Notes: a model not told the origin generated them from the sequence alone. A stretch of 21,909 nt of DNA from Aeromicrobium sp. (GCA_023254755.1 JALRKU010000173.1:1-21909), one strand, 5' to 3'. Numbered from the stretch's first letter, positions 13,669 through 21,578 are shown. A program made the numbers and translations.

Positions 13669-16512
13669 ATGGCCGACGACCGCACCCTGCCGCCGCTGGT
13701 CGGTCGTGATGCCGAGCTGGACACGCTGCTCGAGGCCAGCGGGCTCGACGGGTCCCACCCGCACCCGCTGCTGCTCGGCGGCGACGCCGGCATCGGCAAG
13801 ACCCGCCTGCTGCGCGAGCTCGGCGCGCGGGCGCGTCGGGCCGGACACCGGGTGCTGGTCGGCCACTGCTTCGACCTCGGCGACAGCGCCATGCCGTTCC
13901 AGCCGTTCGTCGAGGCCTTCTCGGCCGTCACCGACGACGAGCGCGATCACCTGGCGGGCGAGCTCCCCGCTCTGGCCCCCCTCCTGCCCTGGAGCTCCCC
14001 GGGTGAGGCCGTGCGGATCGACCGGGGGGAGCTCTTCGCGTCGGTCGCCGCGGGCATCGACCTCCTCGCCGCGGATCAGCCGATCCTGCTGGTGATCGAG
14101 GACGCGCACTGGGCCGACGCGTCGACGCGTCACCTGGTCCGGTTCCTGCTCACCTTCGTCTTCACCCACGACGTCGCCGTCGTGGTGAGCTATCGCGCCG
14201 ACGACCTCCACCGCCGCCACCCCCTGCGGGCCGCGCTGGCCGAGTGGGTCCGGCTGCCCGACGTGCGGCGTCTGGAGCTGCAGCCGCTGAGCGACGAGGC
14301 CGTCGGCTCGCTGCTGCGAGCCCGGGCGGGTGCCGACACCGCGTCGGTGGGCGCGGCTGTCGGTCGTGCAGGGGGCAACGCCTTCTTCGCCGAGGAGCTG
14401 CTCGACGCGGGGCTGGCCGACGCCACGGCACCCCTGCCCGAGACGCTCGCCGACCTGCTGCTGGTGCGGCTCGAGGGCCTCGACGACGACACGCGCGCCC
14501 TGGTCCGCGCGGCATCGGTGACCGACGGACGTGAGGGCTTCGACGCCCTGGCGGCCGTCGCGGGCCTGGATCCGGCGCGTCTCGACGCCGCCCTCCGCAC
14601 TGCCGTCGACCACAAGGTGCTGCGACGCAGCGGCGACGACTACCTGTTCCGCCACGCGCTGATCGGCGAGGCGCTGCGCGACGACCTGCTGCCGGGGGAG
14701 CGGCGCCGCATCCACGCGGCGTTCCTCGCCGCCCTCGGTCCCGACGCACCGGCGGCCACCGTGGCACGGCACGCCGCCCAGGCCGGCGAGCACACCCGCG
14801 CCTTCGTCGCCCTGGTCGAGGCCGGACGCGAGGCGCTGGCGGTCTCCGGCAGCGACGAGGCACAGGTGCACCTCGAGCAGGCCCTGTCGCTCGCCGAGCA
14901 CGCGCCCGAGGGCACCGACCTCACCGAGGTCGTCGTCCGGGCGGCCGAGGCGGCGCAGATCGCGGGTCACGTGCAGCGCGCGCACGACCTGGTGGCCGAC
15001 CACCTGCGGCGTCATGGTTCCGACCTGCCGGTCGACGACCGCGTCCGGCTGCTGATCGCGCTCGCGGCGGCGGCGTTCATCGCCAACGACGACGACGGCT
15101 CGCTCGCCGCGACCACCCAGGCACTCTCGCTGGTCGGCGACGCCGCCGTCCCCGAGCGCGCGCGGGTGCTGGCCCACCACGCGCTCGTGCTCTCGTCGCT
15201 CGACCGCGACGACGAATCGGTCGCCGCGGCGGAGCAGGCCATCGCGCTCGGCGAGCAGCTCGACCTGCCGGCGGTCGTCGGCGACGGCACCACGACCTTG
15301 ATGCGGGTGCTCGCCCGCACCGGTGGCACGGACCTGGACAAGGCGCGACTGCGCTACGTGGAGCTCATCGAGCGATCGCGGGCGTCGGGCGACCTGCACG
15401 GCGAGCTGCGGGGCCTGCACAACCTGGCTTTCATCCTGCACAACGCGGGCCGACTCGACGACGCGGCCGACGTGTTCCGCCGCGCCATGCAGGCCTCGCT
15501 CGACAGCAACCGCCCGTGGGCGCCCTACGGGTTCGACGGCCGCCTGTTCGCGTACTACAGCGACTACCTGCGTGGCCGGTGGAGCGGCGCCGACGACCTG
15601 CTCGACATGCCGCCCGGTGCTCCTCGGCACGACGTCGCCCTCATGGACGCCATGGCGTCGCTCGTGGCGGCCGGTCGTGGCGACGACCAGGCCGTGCTCG
15701 ACGTCGCCTCACGGGTGCGCACGTTCTGGGAGCGCGAGATCACCGTGGTGGGCCACGCGGCGTTCGCACAGATCGAGGTGCACGGCCGCCGCGGCGACGT
15801 CGGTGCGGCCGAGGCGGTCCACGACGATGCCGTGGAGGTGCTGGCCCGGCGCTGGAAGCTGCCGCTCGGGTCGGCCCGGGTGCGGCTCGGTGCGTCCCTC
15901 GCCGCCGCCTGGCGGCGGACGCCGCCGACCGGCGCGGACGAGCGCCGGCGGATCCGCGAGCGGGTCGAACGGCTCGCAGCCGATCTCGACGCCGTGGTGG
16001 CCCGGCACCCGAACCTGGGTCCCGAGGGCCAGGCGTGGGTGGCGCGCTTCCGGGCGGAGTCCGCGTCCCTCGCCCCGCTGCTCGGCGAACCCGCCGGCGA
16101 CCCGGTCGCCGACTGGCGGCGTGCCGCCGACGCGTTCGAGGTGCTCGGTGAGCCGTACGAGGTCGCCCGCTGCCAGGTCGGCCTCGCAGTGGCGCTCGGA
16201 CCGTCCGCCGAGACCGGCACCCTGCTCGACGCGGCCGAGGCCGCCGCGCGGCGACTGGGTGCACGACCCCTGATCGAGACCATCGAGGGGCTGCGGCCCC
16301 GACCGGCCGGGTCGTCGTCGCTCCTCACGGCGCGCGAGCACGAGGTGCTCGAGCAGGTGGCGCTCGGTCGCAGCAACGGCGACATCGCCAAGGCGCTGTT
16401 CATCAGCACCAAGACCGTCTCGGTCCACGTGTCGAACATCCTGGCCAAGCTCGGTGCGTCCAGCCGCACCGAGGCGGCGGCGATGGGACGACGTCAGGGA
16501 CTCGTCGACTGA
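13669..16512 (+). CDS. LuxR-family (LAL-type) ATPase transcriptional regulator
   Basis: 947 residues, the size of large ATP-binding LuxR (MalT-like) regulators. The N-terminal AAA-type ATPase domain opens with LVGRDAELDTL and carries Walker A at GGDAGIGKT (37-45, K44) and Walker B at ILLVIEDAHWAD (139-150, D145). The middle (about 350-860) is helical and repeat-like, as expected of TPR-type signal-sensing domains. The C-terminus is a LuxR/GerE HTH: LTAREHEVLEQVALGRSNGDIA, then ISTKTVSVHVSNILAKLG (about 885-935). The ATG at 13669 is chosen because MADDRTLPPLVGR is a normal opening and a CATGAT hexamer lies 7 bases upstream. In-frame starts at 13630 (GTG), 13657 and 13660 are possible. It may control the upstream GMC-aldehyde dehydrogenase operon, but this is inference from proximity. 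Its 3' end overlaps the converging MFS gene by 19 bases. Confidence 0.9.
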   Translation: MADDRTLPPLVGRDAELDTLLEASGLDGSHPHPLLLGGDAGIGKTRLLRELGARARRAGHRVLVGHCFDLGDSAMPFQPFVEAFSAVTDDERDHLAGELPALAPLLPWSSPGEAVRIDRGELFASVAAGIDLLAADQPILLVIEDAHWADASTRHLVRFLLTFVFTHDVAVVVSYRADDLHRRHPLRAALAEWVRLPDVRRLELQPLSDEAVGSLLRARAGADTASVGAAVGRAGGNAFFAEELLDAGLADATAPLPETLADLLLVRLEGLDDDTRALVRAASVTDGREGFDALAAVAGLDPARLDAALRTAVDHKVLRRSGDDYLFRHALIGEALRDDLLPGERRRIHAAFLAALGPDAPAATVARHAAQAGEHTRAFVALVEAGREALAVSGSDEAQVHLEQALSLAEHAPEGTDLTEVVVRAAEAAQIAGHVQRAHDLVADHLRRHGSDLPVDDRVRLLIALAAAAFIANDDDGSLAATTQALSLVGDAAVPERARVLAHHALVLSSLDRDDESVAAAEQAIALGEQLDLPAVVGDGTTTLMRVLARTGGTDLDKARLRYVELIERSRASGDLHGELRGLHNLAFILHNAGRLDDAADVFRRAMQASLDSNRPWAPYGFDGRLFAYYSDYLRGRWSGADDLLDMPPGAPRHDVALMDAMASLVAAGRGDDQAVLDVASRVRTFWEREITVVGHAAFAQIEVHGRRGDVGAAEAVHDDAVEVLARRWKLPLGSARVRLGASLAAAWRRTPPTGADERRRIRERVERLAADLDAVVARHPNLGPEGQAWVARFRAESASLAPLLGEPAGDPVADWRRAADAFEVLGEPYEVARCQVGLAVALGPSAETGTLLDAAEAAARRLGARPLIETIEGLRPRPAGSSSLLTAREHEVLEQVALGRSNGDIAKALFISTKTVSVHVSNILAKLGASSRTEAAAMGRRQGLVD

Positions 16513-17864
16513 GCTCGAGGCAGTCGGGTCGCCACCACGGCCACCACGGCTGCCGTGACGACCGCCGCCCAGAAGGGTCGACCGCCCACGGCGGCGTCCC
16601 ACGTGCCGCCGAGCGCGCCGATCCAGACGACCAGGACGGCCACGCCGAGCGCCCCGCCCAGCTGGTTCACCACGAACAGCGTCGCGCTCCCGGCGCCCAC
16701 CTGCCCCGGGTCGAGCACGCGGTACAGGCTCGAGACGGTGGGACCGCCGATGCTGCCCAGACCCAGTCCGACCACGAAGGTGGTGACCGCGACGGCCACG
16801 CCGGAATCCGGACCGCCCGCCGCGAGGGCAGCGAACCCGCATCCGCCCAGCAGCGCCCCGCCCACGACGAGCCGCGTCGCCGGCACGCGGTCCGACAGGC
16901 TTCCTGCGAGCGGCATCGCGAGCAGCGTGCCGGCGCCGAACGGGAGCATGACGAGTCCCGCCTGGGTGGCCGAGAGGCCGACGGCGCCCACGAGGAACTG
17001 GGGCATGCCGAAGAAGACCGGGTAGATCGCCGCGCCGAGCAGCCCCATGATCGTGACGGCCGGTGCGAATCCGCGGTCGGAGAACGGCGACAGGTCGACG
17101 ACGGCGTCGGGGCCCCGCAGCGCCGCGTGGCGGACGTAGGCGACCAGCAGGGTCGCTCCGAGCAGGACCAGGAGCACCGTGGTCACGTCGACGCCGGCGA
17201 TCTGGCCCACACGGGCGAACCCGGCCAGCGAGAGCATCGAGCCGCCTCCGAGCAGCAGCAGGCCGCGGAGGTCGAGTCGCGACGGCTCACCGCGGTCCAC
17301 AGGCAGGACGACCACGGAGGCGATCAGCACCGCGAGGGCGAGCACGGCCACCGCGCCCAGCACCCAGCGCCACCCCATCACGTCGCCGAGCGACGACCCG
17401 GCGAGCGGGCCGAGCAGCGGTCCGAGGGACATCGTGGCGCCCACGGTCCCCATCACCCGGCCCATCCGCCCAGGACCCGCCGCGCGGGCCAGCGCGGTGA
17501 GCATGATCGGCTCGAGTGCCCCGCCCCCGAGCCCCTGGACGGCTCGGGCCAGGGTCAGGGCCGTCAGGTCCGGTGCGAGCGCGGAGGCCAGGCCGCCGGC
17601 GGTGAAGACACCGAGGGCGGCGAGCCAGGCGGTCCGCACCCCCCACCGGTCCGTGAGCCAGCCGCTCAGGGCGATCCCGACGGCTGCGGCGATGAGGAAC
17701 GACGTCGTCACCCAGGCTCCGGCGACGAGATCGACGCCCAGGTCCGCGGTGATGGCGGACGTGGCACCTCCGGCGACCGTGGTGGCGAGCAGAGCCAGGA
17801 GCGCGCCGGGCACGAGGACCGCCGCGAGGCGGGCGAGGGGTGCGCGATCGGTGATTGAACTCAT
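16494..17864 (-). CDS. MFS drug/metabolite exporter (DHA2/EmrB-like)
   Basis: 456 residues with roughly 14 hydrophobic segments, the pattern of the DHA2 (EmrB/QacA) branch of the major facilitator superfamily of proton-driven exporters. Motif A appears as GWLTDRWGVRTAW after the second helix, and the antiporter motif C is seen as GATMSLGPLLGPLAGS in helix 5. The ATG at 17862-17864 is chosen because an AATACT hexamer lies exactly 6 bases upstream, with TTGACT 16 bases before that. An in-frame GTG at 17888 would add eight residues (MKGNNTEL) but lies inside the promoter. A 16-bp palindrome is centred on the ATG. The gene is divergent from a TetR repressor, the classic arrangement for an inducible efflux pump; the exported compound is unknown. 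The last 19 bases overlap the LAL regulator gene tail to tail. Confidence 0.9.
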   Translation of the reverse strand: MSSITDRAPLARLAAVLVPGALLALLATTVAGGATSAITADLGVDLVAGAWVTTSFLIAAAVGIALSGWLTDRWGVRTAWLAALGVFTAGGLASALAPDLTALTLARAVQGLGGGALEPIMLTALARAAGPGRMGRVMGTVGATMSLGPLLGPLAGSSLGDVMGWRWVLGAVAVLALAVLIASVVVLPVDRGEPSRLDLRGLLLLGGGSMLSLAGFARVGQIAGVDVTTVLLVLLGATLLVAYVRHAALRGPDAVVDLSPFSDRGFAPAVTIMGLLGAAIYPVFFGMPQFLVGAVGLSATQAGLVMLPFGAGTLLAMPLAGSLSDRVPATRLVVGGALLGGCGFAALAAGGPDSGVAVAVTTFVVGLGLGSIGGPTVSSLYRVLDPGQVGAGSATLFVVNQLGGALGVAVLVVWIGALGGTWDAAVGGRPFWAAVVTAAVVAVVATRLPRAQSTSP

Positions 17865-17871
17865 GAGTTCA
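17856..17871. promoter_or_regulatory. Putative TetR operator over the MFS start codon
   Basis: TGAACTCATGAGTTCA is a perfect 16-bp palindrome covering the predicted transcription start and ATG (17862-17864, minus strand) of the exporter. It matches the palindrome upstream of the TetR gene at 13 of 16 positions. Confidence 0.65.
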
Positions 17872-17898
17872 GTATTGTTTCCTTTCACGTACAGTCAA
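17871..17898 (-). promoter_or_regulatory. Promoter of the MFS exporter (leaderless)
   Basis: On the minus strand: -35 TTGACT (17898-17893), a 16-base spacer, -10 AATACT (17876-17871), then 6 bases to the ATG. The predicted start site coincides with the start codon. Confidence 0.6.
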
Positions 17899-17907
17899 AC
17901 CGGGCGG

Positions 17908-17935
17908 TTCAGCGACATGTACTCAGGAGTACAGT
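17908..17935 (+). promoter_or_regulatory. Promoter of the TetR gene (leaderless)
   Basis: A -10 TACAGT at 17930-17935 ends 6 bases before the GTG at 17942. A weak -35 candidate, TTCAGC, lies at 17908-17913 with a 16-base spacer. A palindrome fills the space between -35 and -10. Confidence 0.5.
17918..17933. promoter_or_regulatory. Putative TetR operator in the TetR promoter
   Basis: TGTACTCAGGAGTACA has 7-bp perfect arms around a 2-base centre. It overlaps the first four bases of the TACAGT -10 element and is centred 62 bp from the matching palindrome at the exporter start. Together they define a consensus TGwACTCAkGAGTwCA. Confidence 0.65.
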
Positions 17936-17941
17936 TGCGGT

Positions 17942-18559
17942 GTGTCTCCCACGTCCACTCAGGTCGCTCGTCGCGACGCGATCCTCGCGGCCGCCGTCGC
18001 GGTCTTCGGCGCAGCCGGATTCGCCGACGCAGGGGTCGACGAGATCGCGCGGCGCGCAGGTGTGGCCAAGCCGACCGTCTACAACCACTTCGGCGACAAG
18101 CGCGGTCTGCTGCTGGAGTCGATCCGCTGGGCCACGGCGCGCGCGCAGCAGCGCGTGATGGGCGCGCTCTCCGGTCTCGATCCGTCGGCTGCCGACCTGA
18201 GGGCAGAGCTCGAGCGCGTGTCGCGCGCCCTCATCGAGTGCCTTCTCAGCGACGAGGGCACCGCCGTCATGAGGCTGCAGGTGTCCGAGCAGCACCACCT
18301 CGCCGAGCTCGACTCGCTGCGCCTCGGGGCACGTCAGGCGACGGTCGAGGCGCTGGCCGGCCGGCTCGCCATCATCGCGGCGCACGGCCGGTTGCGGCTC
18401 CCCGACCCCGTGCTCGCGGCCCGACACCTCATGGCGCTCACCAGCGACGAGCCGCTCGCCGAGAGCGGCTTCGGCGCCCGGCGGCTGCAGCCCGACGAGG
18501 TCGTCGGCCCGGTCCGCGACGGCGTCGACACCTTCCTCGCCGCGTTCGGCGTCGACTGA
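17942..18559 (+). CDS. TetR-family transcriptional repressor
   Basis: 205 residues. The N-terminal TetR HTH is at about residues 32-56 (VDEIARRAGVAKPTVYNHFGDKRGLL), preceded by the usual first helix (RRDAILAAAVAVFGAAGF). The C-terminal ligand-binding part is helical and resembles the AefR-like C-terminal domain (weak call). TetR proteins bind palindromic operators as dimers and release them on binding a small ligand. Two matching palindromes lie in the gap shared with the divergent MFS gene, one over each start region, so it probably represses both itself and the exporter. The GTG start has TACAGT at leaderless spacing. The stop is separated by one base from the stop of the converging downstream gene. 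Confidence 0.92.
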   Translation: MSPTSTQVARRDAILAAAVAVFGAAGFADAGVDEIARRAGVAKPTVYNHFGDKRGLLLESIRWATARAQQRVMGALSGLDPSAADLRAELERVSRALIECLLSDEGTAVMRLQVSEQHHLAELDSLRLGARQATVEALAGRLAIIAAHGRLRLPDPVLAARHLMALTSDEPLAESGFGARRLQPDEVVGPVRDGVDTFLAAFGVD

Positions 18560-18560
18560 G

Positions 18561-19079
18561 TCAGTGCAGGTCGGGCGGGGGGAGCGGTGCGACGTTCTCG
18601 TGGTCCCGCTCGCGGACGGCGCGCTTGATCTGCTGGATGTTGTTCCGCAGCAGGTCGCTGATCAGCTCGTCCATCCGGGGGTCGCCGAGCATCTCGATGA
18701 TCACCCGCAGCGTCGTCTCGCTGACGTCGTCCACGACCCGGTCGAAGCCCGGGAGCCGGTTCACCAGGCGTGTGCTCGGGTCCTGCCGCACCTTCTCGGC
18801 CACGAGCGCCCTGAGCTCGCGGCGGTTCTCCTGCAGGGCGTTGGAGATGTTGCGCGTGTAGTGGCCGGTCTGGATCACGTCGGCCACCTCGTCGAGCACG
18901 GCGACGGTGATGGGCCGTTTGACGACCTGGACGACCCGCTCGGTCGCGCGGTTGACCAGGCGCACGAACCACGGTGCCCGGCGGCCCTTGGTGACGAACC
19001 ACCGCGTCAGCAGTCCGGCCCCGACCGCGAGGGCCACCAGGACGCCGACGGTCAGCCAGACGATGTTGGAGGTGCTCAC
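18561..19079 (-). CDS. Membrane-anchored protein of unknown function
   Basis: 172 residues. An N-terminal transmembrane helix (about residues 7-25, WLTVGVLVALAVGAGLL) is followed by a basic stretch (TRWFVTKGRRAPWF) and a largely helical, charged domain of about 130 residues facing the cytoplasm (inferred from the positive-inside rule). It ends in a Pro-rich tail (NVAPLPPPDLH). No catalytic motif and no family that I recognise. The GTG at 19077-19079 has a CACAAT hexamer 6 bases upstream, suggesting a leaderless message, and the hydrophobic helix begins a few residues later. It is divergent from the SGNH hydrolase with only 35 bases between starts, and converges on the TetR gene with a 1-base gap. 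Confidence 0.75.
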   Translation of the reverse strand: MSTSNIVWLTVGVLVALAVGAGLLTRWFVTKGRRAPWFVRLVNRATERVVQVVKRPITVAVLDEVADVIQTGHYTRNISNALQENRRELRALVAEKVRQDPSTRLVNRLPGFDRVVDDVSETTLRVIIEMLGDPRMDELISDLLRNNIQQIKRAVRERDHENVAPLPPPDLH

Positions 19080-19085
19080 CCGCCC

Positions 19086-19091
19086 ATTGTG
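19086..19091 (-). promoter_or_regulatory. -10-like element for the membrane-anchored protein (leaderless)
   Basis: CACAAT on the minus strand, then GGGCGG and the GTG at 19079. The spacing matches other starts in the window. Confidence 0.35.
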
Positions 19092-19102
19092 CTGGTCCCG
19101 AC

Positions 19103-19108
19103 TAGCCT
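19103..19108 (+). promoter_or_regulatory. -10 element for the SGNH hydrolase gene (leaderless)
   Basis: TAGCCT, then GATCCC and the GTG at 19115. It lies 11 bp from the divergent -10 at 19086-19091, so the two promoters must share or compete for space. Confidence 0.5.
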
Positions 19109-19114
19109 GATCCC

Positions 19115-19879
19115 GTGACCTACCAGCGCTACGTGGCTCTCGGCGACTCGTTCACCGAGGGCGTCGGCGACCACGACGAGGCCCTGCCCAACGGGGTGCG
19201 CGGGTGGGCCGACCGTGTCGCGGCGGTGCTGGCCACGCGCGTCGAGGGGTTCGAGTACGCGAACCTCGCGATCAGGGGCCGCAAGCTCCGGCCGATCCTG
19301 GCCGAGCAGGTCGAGCCGGCGCTGGCGATGCGACCCGACCTGGTGTCGATCTACGCCGGCGCCAACGACGTGCTCAGGCCGCGCGTCGACATCGACGGTC
19401 TCGTGGCCGCCTACGACGCCGCGCTCCAGCGACTGGCCAACAGCGGCGCCCACCTGATCATGTTCACGGCCTACGACCCCGGTGACGCCCCGGTGTTCGG
19501 TGCGCTGCGCGGGCGGTTCGCGATCTACAACGAGCTGGTCCGCCAGGTCGCGGACCGGCACGGCGCGACGCTGGTCGACTTCTGGCGGCTGCGGGACTAC
19601 CGCGACGACCGGCTGTGGGACACCGACCGCATGCACATGTCGAGCGCCGGTCATCAGCGGATGGCCATCGCGGTCCTCGACGCGCTCGGGGTGGAGCACG
19701 ACCTCGTCCCGCTCGTCCTGGCCGACCGCACCGCGCTCTCGGCTCGCGAGCGGCGAGTGGCCAACCTTCAGTGGGCCACGGAGCACGCGGTGCCGTGGAT
19801 CCGGCGCCGACTCACCGGCACGTCGTCGGGCGACGCCCTCGAGCCGCGGTGGCCCCGTCCCGCGCCCGTGAACGGCTAG
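19115..19879 (+). CDS. SGNH/GDSL hydrolase
   Basis: 254 residues. The four SGNH blocks are present: nucleophile S12 in ALGDSFTEG (block I), oxyanion G55 in NLAIRG (block II), N84 in GANDV (block III), and D171/H174 in DRMHMSSAGH (block V). There is no signal peptide, so it is probably cytoplasmic, unlike secreted lipases of the family. The family hydrolyses esters or removes acyl groups from varied substrates; the substrate here is unknown. The C-terminal 60 residues after block V are helical and basic (VPWIRRRL). The GTG start is at leaderless spacing from TAGCCT. The following ParB-like gene begins 7 bases after the stop, suggesting one transcript. Confidence 0.9.
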   Translation: MTYQRYVALGDSFTEGVGDHDEALPNGVRGWADRVAAVLATRVEGFEYANLAIRGRKLRPILAEQVEPALAMRPDLVSIYAGANDVLRPRVDIDGLVAAYDAALQRLANSGAHLIMFTAYDPGDAPVFGALRGRFAIYNELVRQVADRHGATLVDFWRLRDYRDDRLWDTDRMHMSSAGHQRMAIAVLDALGVEHDLVPLVLADRTALSARERRVANLQWATEHAVPWIRRRLTGTSSGDALEPRWPRPAPVNG

Positions 19880-19886
19880 GTCCCTC

Positions 19887-20309
19887 GTGAAGCTGCCCAA
19901 GCTCGGTCCCAAGCTGGCCAAGCCGCCGACGGACCTCGACGACGACGCGCAGGAGCGGCTCTACTCGTTCACGCGTCTCACCGACGGCGAGCTGGTCCCG
20001 ACACGGCGGCTGCTGTGGCTCGCGGTCGTGCAGGCGGGCAAGCTCGACATCGGCGACCGCTCGTCGCTGAAGAAGGCCAAGGAGCGCATCACGCTCTCGC
20101 CCCACACGGTCGTCATGACCAAGCAGGAGGCGGTCGGCGCCGCCAAGATCAACTGGTACATCGAGCAGCTCGCGGCGGGCGAGCCGATCAAGCCGATCAA
20201 GGTCACCGACGTGGCGCAGGAGGGCGACTGGTGGCACCTCGACGGACTCCACCGGTTGCTGGCAGCCCGCATCCTGGGCCTGCCGGTCGAGGCCGAGATC
20301 TATCGCTGA
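19887..20309 (+). CDS. ParB/sulfiredoxin-superfamily-like protein
   Basis: 140 residues. The C-terminal half holds a ParB-type core: GEPIKPIKVTDV, a short strand, then WHLDGLHRLLAARILGLPVEAEIY. This resembles the 'DGxHRLxAARxLG' signature of the ParB-nuclease/sulfiredoxin superfamily. The preceding TKQEAVGAAKINWYIEQLAAG fits the helix before the first core strand. There is no HTH, so it is not a chromosome-partition ParB. Whether it hydrolyses nucleotides or DNA is unknown. The GTG at 19887 is 7 bases after the SGNH hydrolase stop with no clear Shine-Dalgarno sequence, so it probably depends on coupling to the gene before it. It converges on menF with a 21-base gap and no hairpin. Confidence 0.7.
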   Translation: MKLPKLGPKLAKPPTDLDDDAQERLYSFTRLTDGELVPTRRLLWLAVVQAGKLDIGDRSSLKKAKERITLSPHTVVMTKQEAVGAAKINWYIEQLAAGEPIKPIKVTDVAQEGDWWHLDGLHRLLAARILGLPVEAEIYR

Positions 20310-20330
20310 GCCGGGACTGCGGGCCTCGGT

Positions 20331-21578
20331 TCAGCGAGGCGTGAGCGCGTCGCGGACCGGGATGAGCTTGGCGTCGGACTCGGCGAGCTCGTCGGCGGGG
20401 TCGGAGTCGGCGACGATGCCGCAACCGGCGAACAGTCGCACCGTCGTGCCGTCGGCGCCGACCTGGGCCGACCGCAGGCCGATGCCCCACTCGCCGTCGC
20501 CCCGCGCCCCGATCCAGCCGACCGGACCGGCGTAGCGTCCCCGGTCCAGTCCCTCGATCTCGTCGATCAGGGCGACGGCGGCGTCGGTGGGGGTGCCGCC
20601 GACCGCGGCCGACGGGTGGAGGGCGGCGGTCAGGGTGAGCGCGCCGGCGTCGCTCCTGACGACTCCCGTGACGTCGGTGGCCAGGTGCATCACGTTCGGC
20701 AGGTGCAGCACGAAGGGAGCCTCTGGCACGTTCATCCCGGTGCAGTGCGGCGCCAGCGCCTCGGCCACCGAGCGCACCGCGTACTCGTGCTCCTCCAGAT
20801 CCTTGCTCGACCGGGCGAGCGACCCCGCCAGGGCGAGATCGTGCGTGTCGTCGCCGGTGCGTCGGATCGTGCCGGCCAGCACGCGCGAGGTGACCAGTCC
20901 GCGCTCGAGGCGCACCAGCATCTCGGGGGTCGAGCCGAAGAAGCCGTCGACCTGGAACGTCCAGCAGGTGGGGTAGTCGGCCGCCAGACGCGTCAGCGGC
21001 GCCCGGGTGTCGAGCCGGGTCGGCAGGGTCGCCACGAGGTCGCGGGCGAGCACGACCTTGTCGAGGTCGCCTCGTGCGATGCGCGCGACGGCGTCGGCCA
21101 CGAGGTGCTGCCACGCCTCGCCGTCGACGGCCCCTTCGCGGAGCTCGGGAGCCGGCTGGACGGGGACCTCGTGCTCGGTCAGCTCCGGCGGAACGGCCAG
21201 GCCGCTGCCCACGACGGTGACCCACGTGTCGTCGCCGCGACGACCCACGACGACCTCGGGAACGACCAGCGTGCTGGTCGCCTCCGTGCGGTCGGAGAAG
21301 GTGAAGGAGCCGAAGGCGACCAGGCCCGATCCGGGCACGTCGACCTCGTCGCGCACGACGGCACCGGCGGTGAGGGCGTCCCACCAGCGCTGGGCCTCGG
21401 CGAACCGGTCGGCGCCGCTGACGGAGATCTCAGCGGCCCGTCCCCAGCCCACCATGCCGTCGCCGTGGTGCACCCACGCGACGCCGTCGGGACCGGGCAC
21501 CAGGGGGAGCAGGGCACCCGGGTCGGCGATGCGCTGCGACCGGACGACGACGCCGAGGTCGACCGCAGGGTTGCTCAC
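20331..21578 (-). CDS. menF: Isochorismate synthase
   Basis: 415-residue chorismate-binding enzyme converting chorismate to isochorismate, the first committed step of menaquinone synthesis. The C-terminal catalytic domain shows K174 in DLDKVVLARD (the general-base lysine of isochorismate synthases), GSTPEML (215-221), LAGTIRR (234-240), HPSAAVGGTP (321-330), DEIEGLDRGRYAGPVGW (339-355) and FAGCGIVADSDP (383-394). There is no glutamine amidotransferase partner nearby, and men genes lie on both sides, favouring MenF over anthranilate or aminodeoxychorismate synthase. A siderophore or salicylate role is unlikely without the matching genes. The GTG at 21576-21578 begins VSNPAVDLGVVV; TAGGCT lies 8 bases upstream. 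A longer frame extends through the divergent menG and is rejected. Confidence 0.92.
   Translation of the reverse strand: MSNPAVDLGVVVRSQRIADPGALLPLVPGPDGVAWVHHGDGMVGWGRAAEISVSGADRFAEAQRWWDALTAGAVVRDEVDVPGSGLVAFGSFTFSDRTEATSTLVVPEVVVGRRGDDTWVTVVGSGLAVPPELTEHEVPVQPAPELREGAVDGEAWQHLVADAVARIARGDLDKVVLARDLVATLPTRLDTRAPLTRLAADYPTCWTFQVDGFFGSTPEMLVRLERGLVTSRVLAGTIRRTGDDTHDLALAGSLARSSKDLEEHEYAVRSVAEALAPHCTGMNVPEAPFVLHLPNVMHLATDVTGVVRSDAGALTLTAALHPSAAVGGTPTDAAVALIDEIEGLDRGRYAGPVGWIGARGDGEWGIGLRSAQVGADGTTVRLFAGCGIVADSDPADELAESDAKLIPVRDALTPR

Noticed and set aside
13456..15630. Long minus-strand open frame opposite the LAL regulator
   Set aside because: It has biased composition with no domain, while the plus strand encodes intact Walker A and B motifs. 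It is a shadow of high-GC coding sequence.
17865..17888. Longer N-terminus for the MFS exporter from a GTG at 17888
   Set aside because: It would place the start inside the -35/-10 region, and the added residues are polar. The ATG at 17864 has the exact leaderless spacing. It is not fully excluded.
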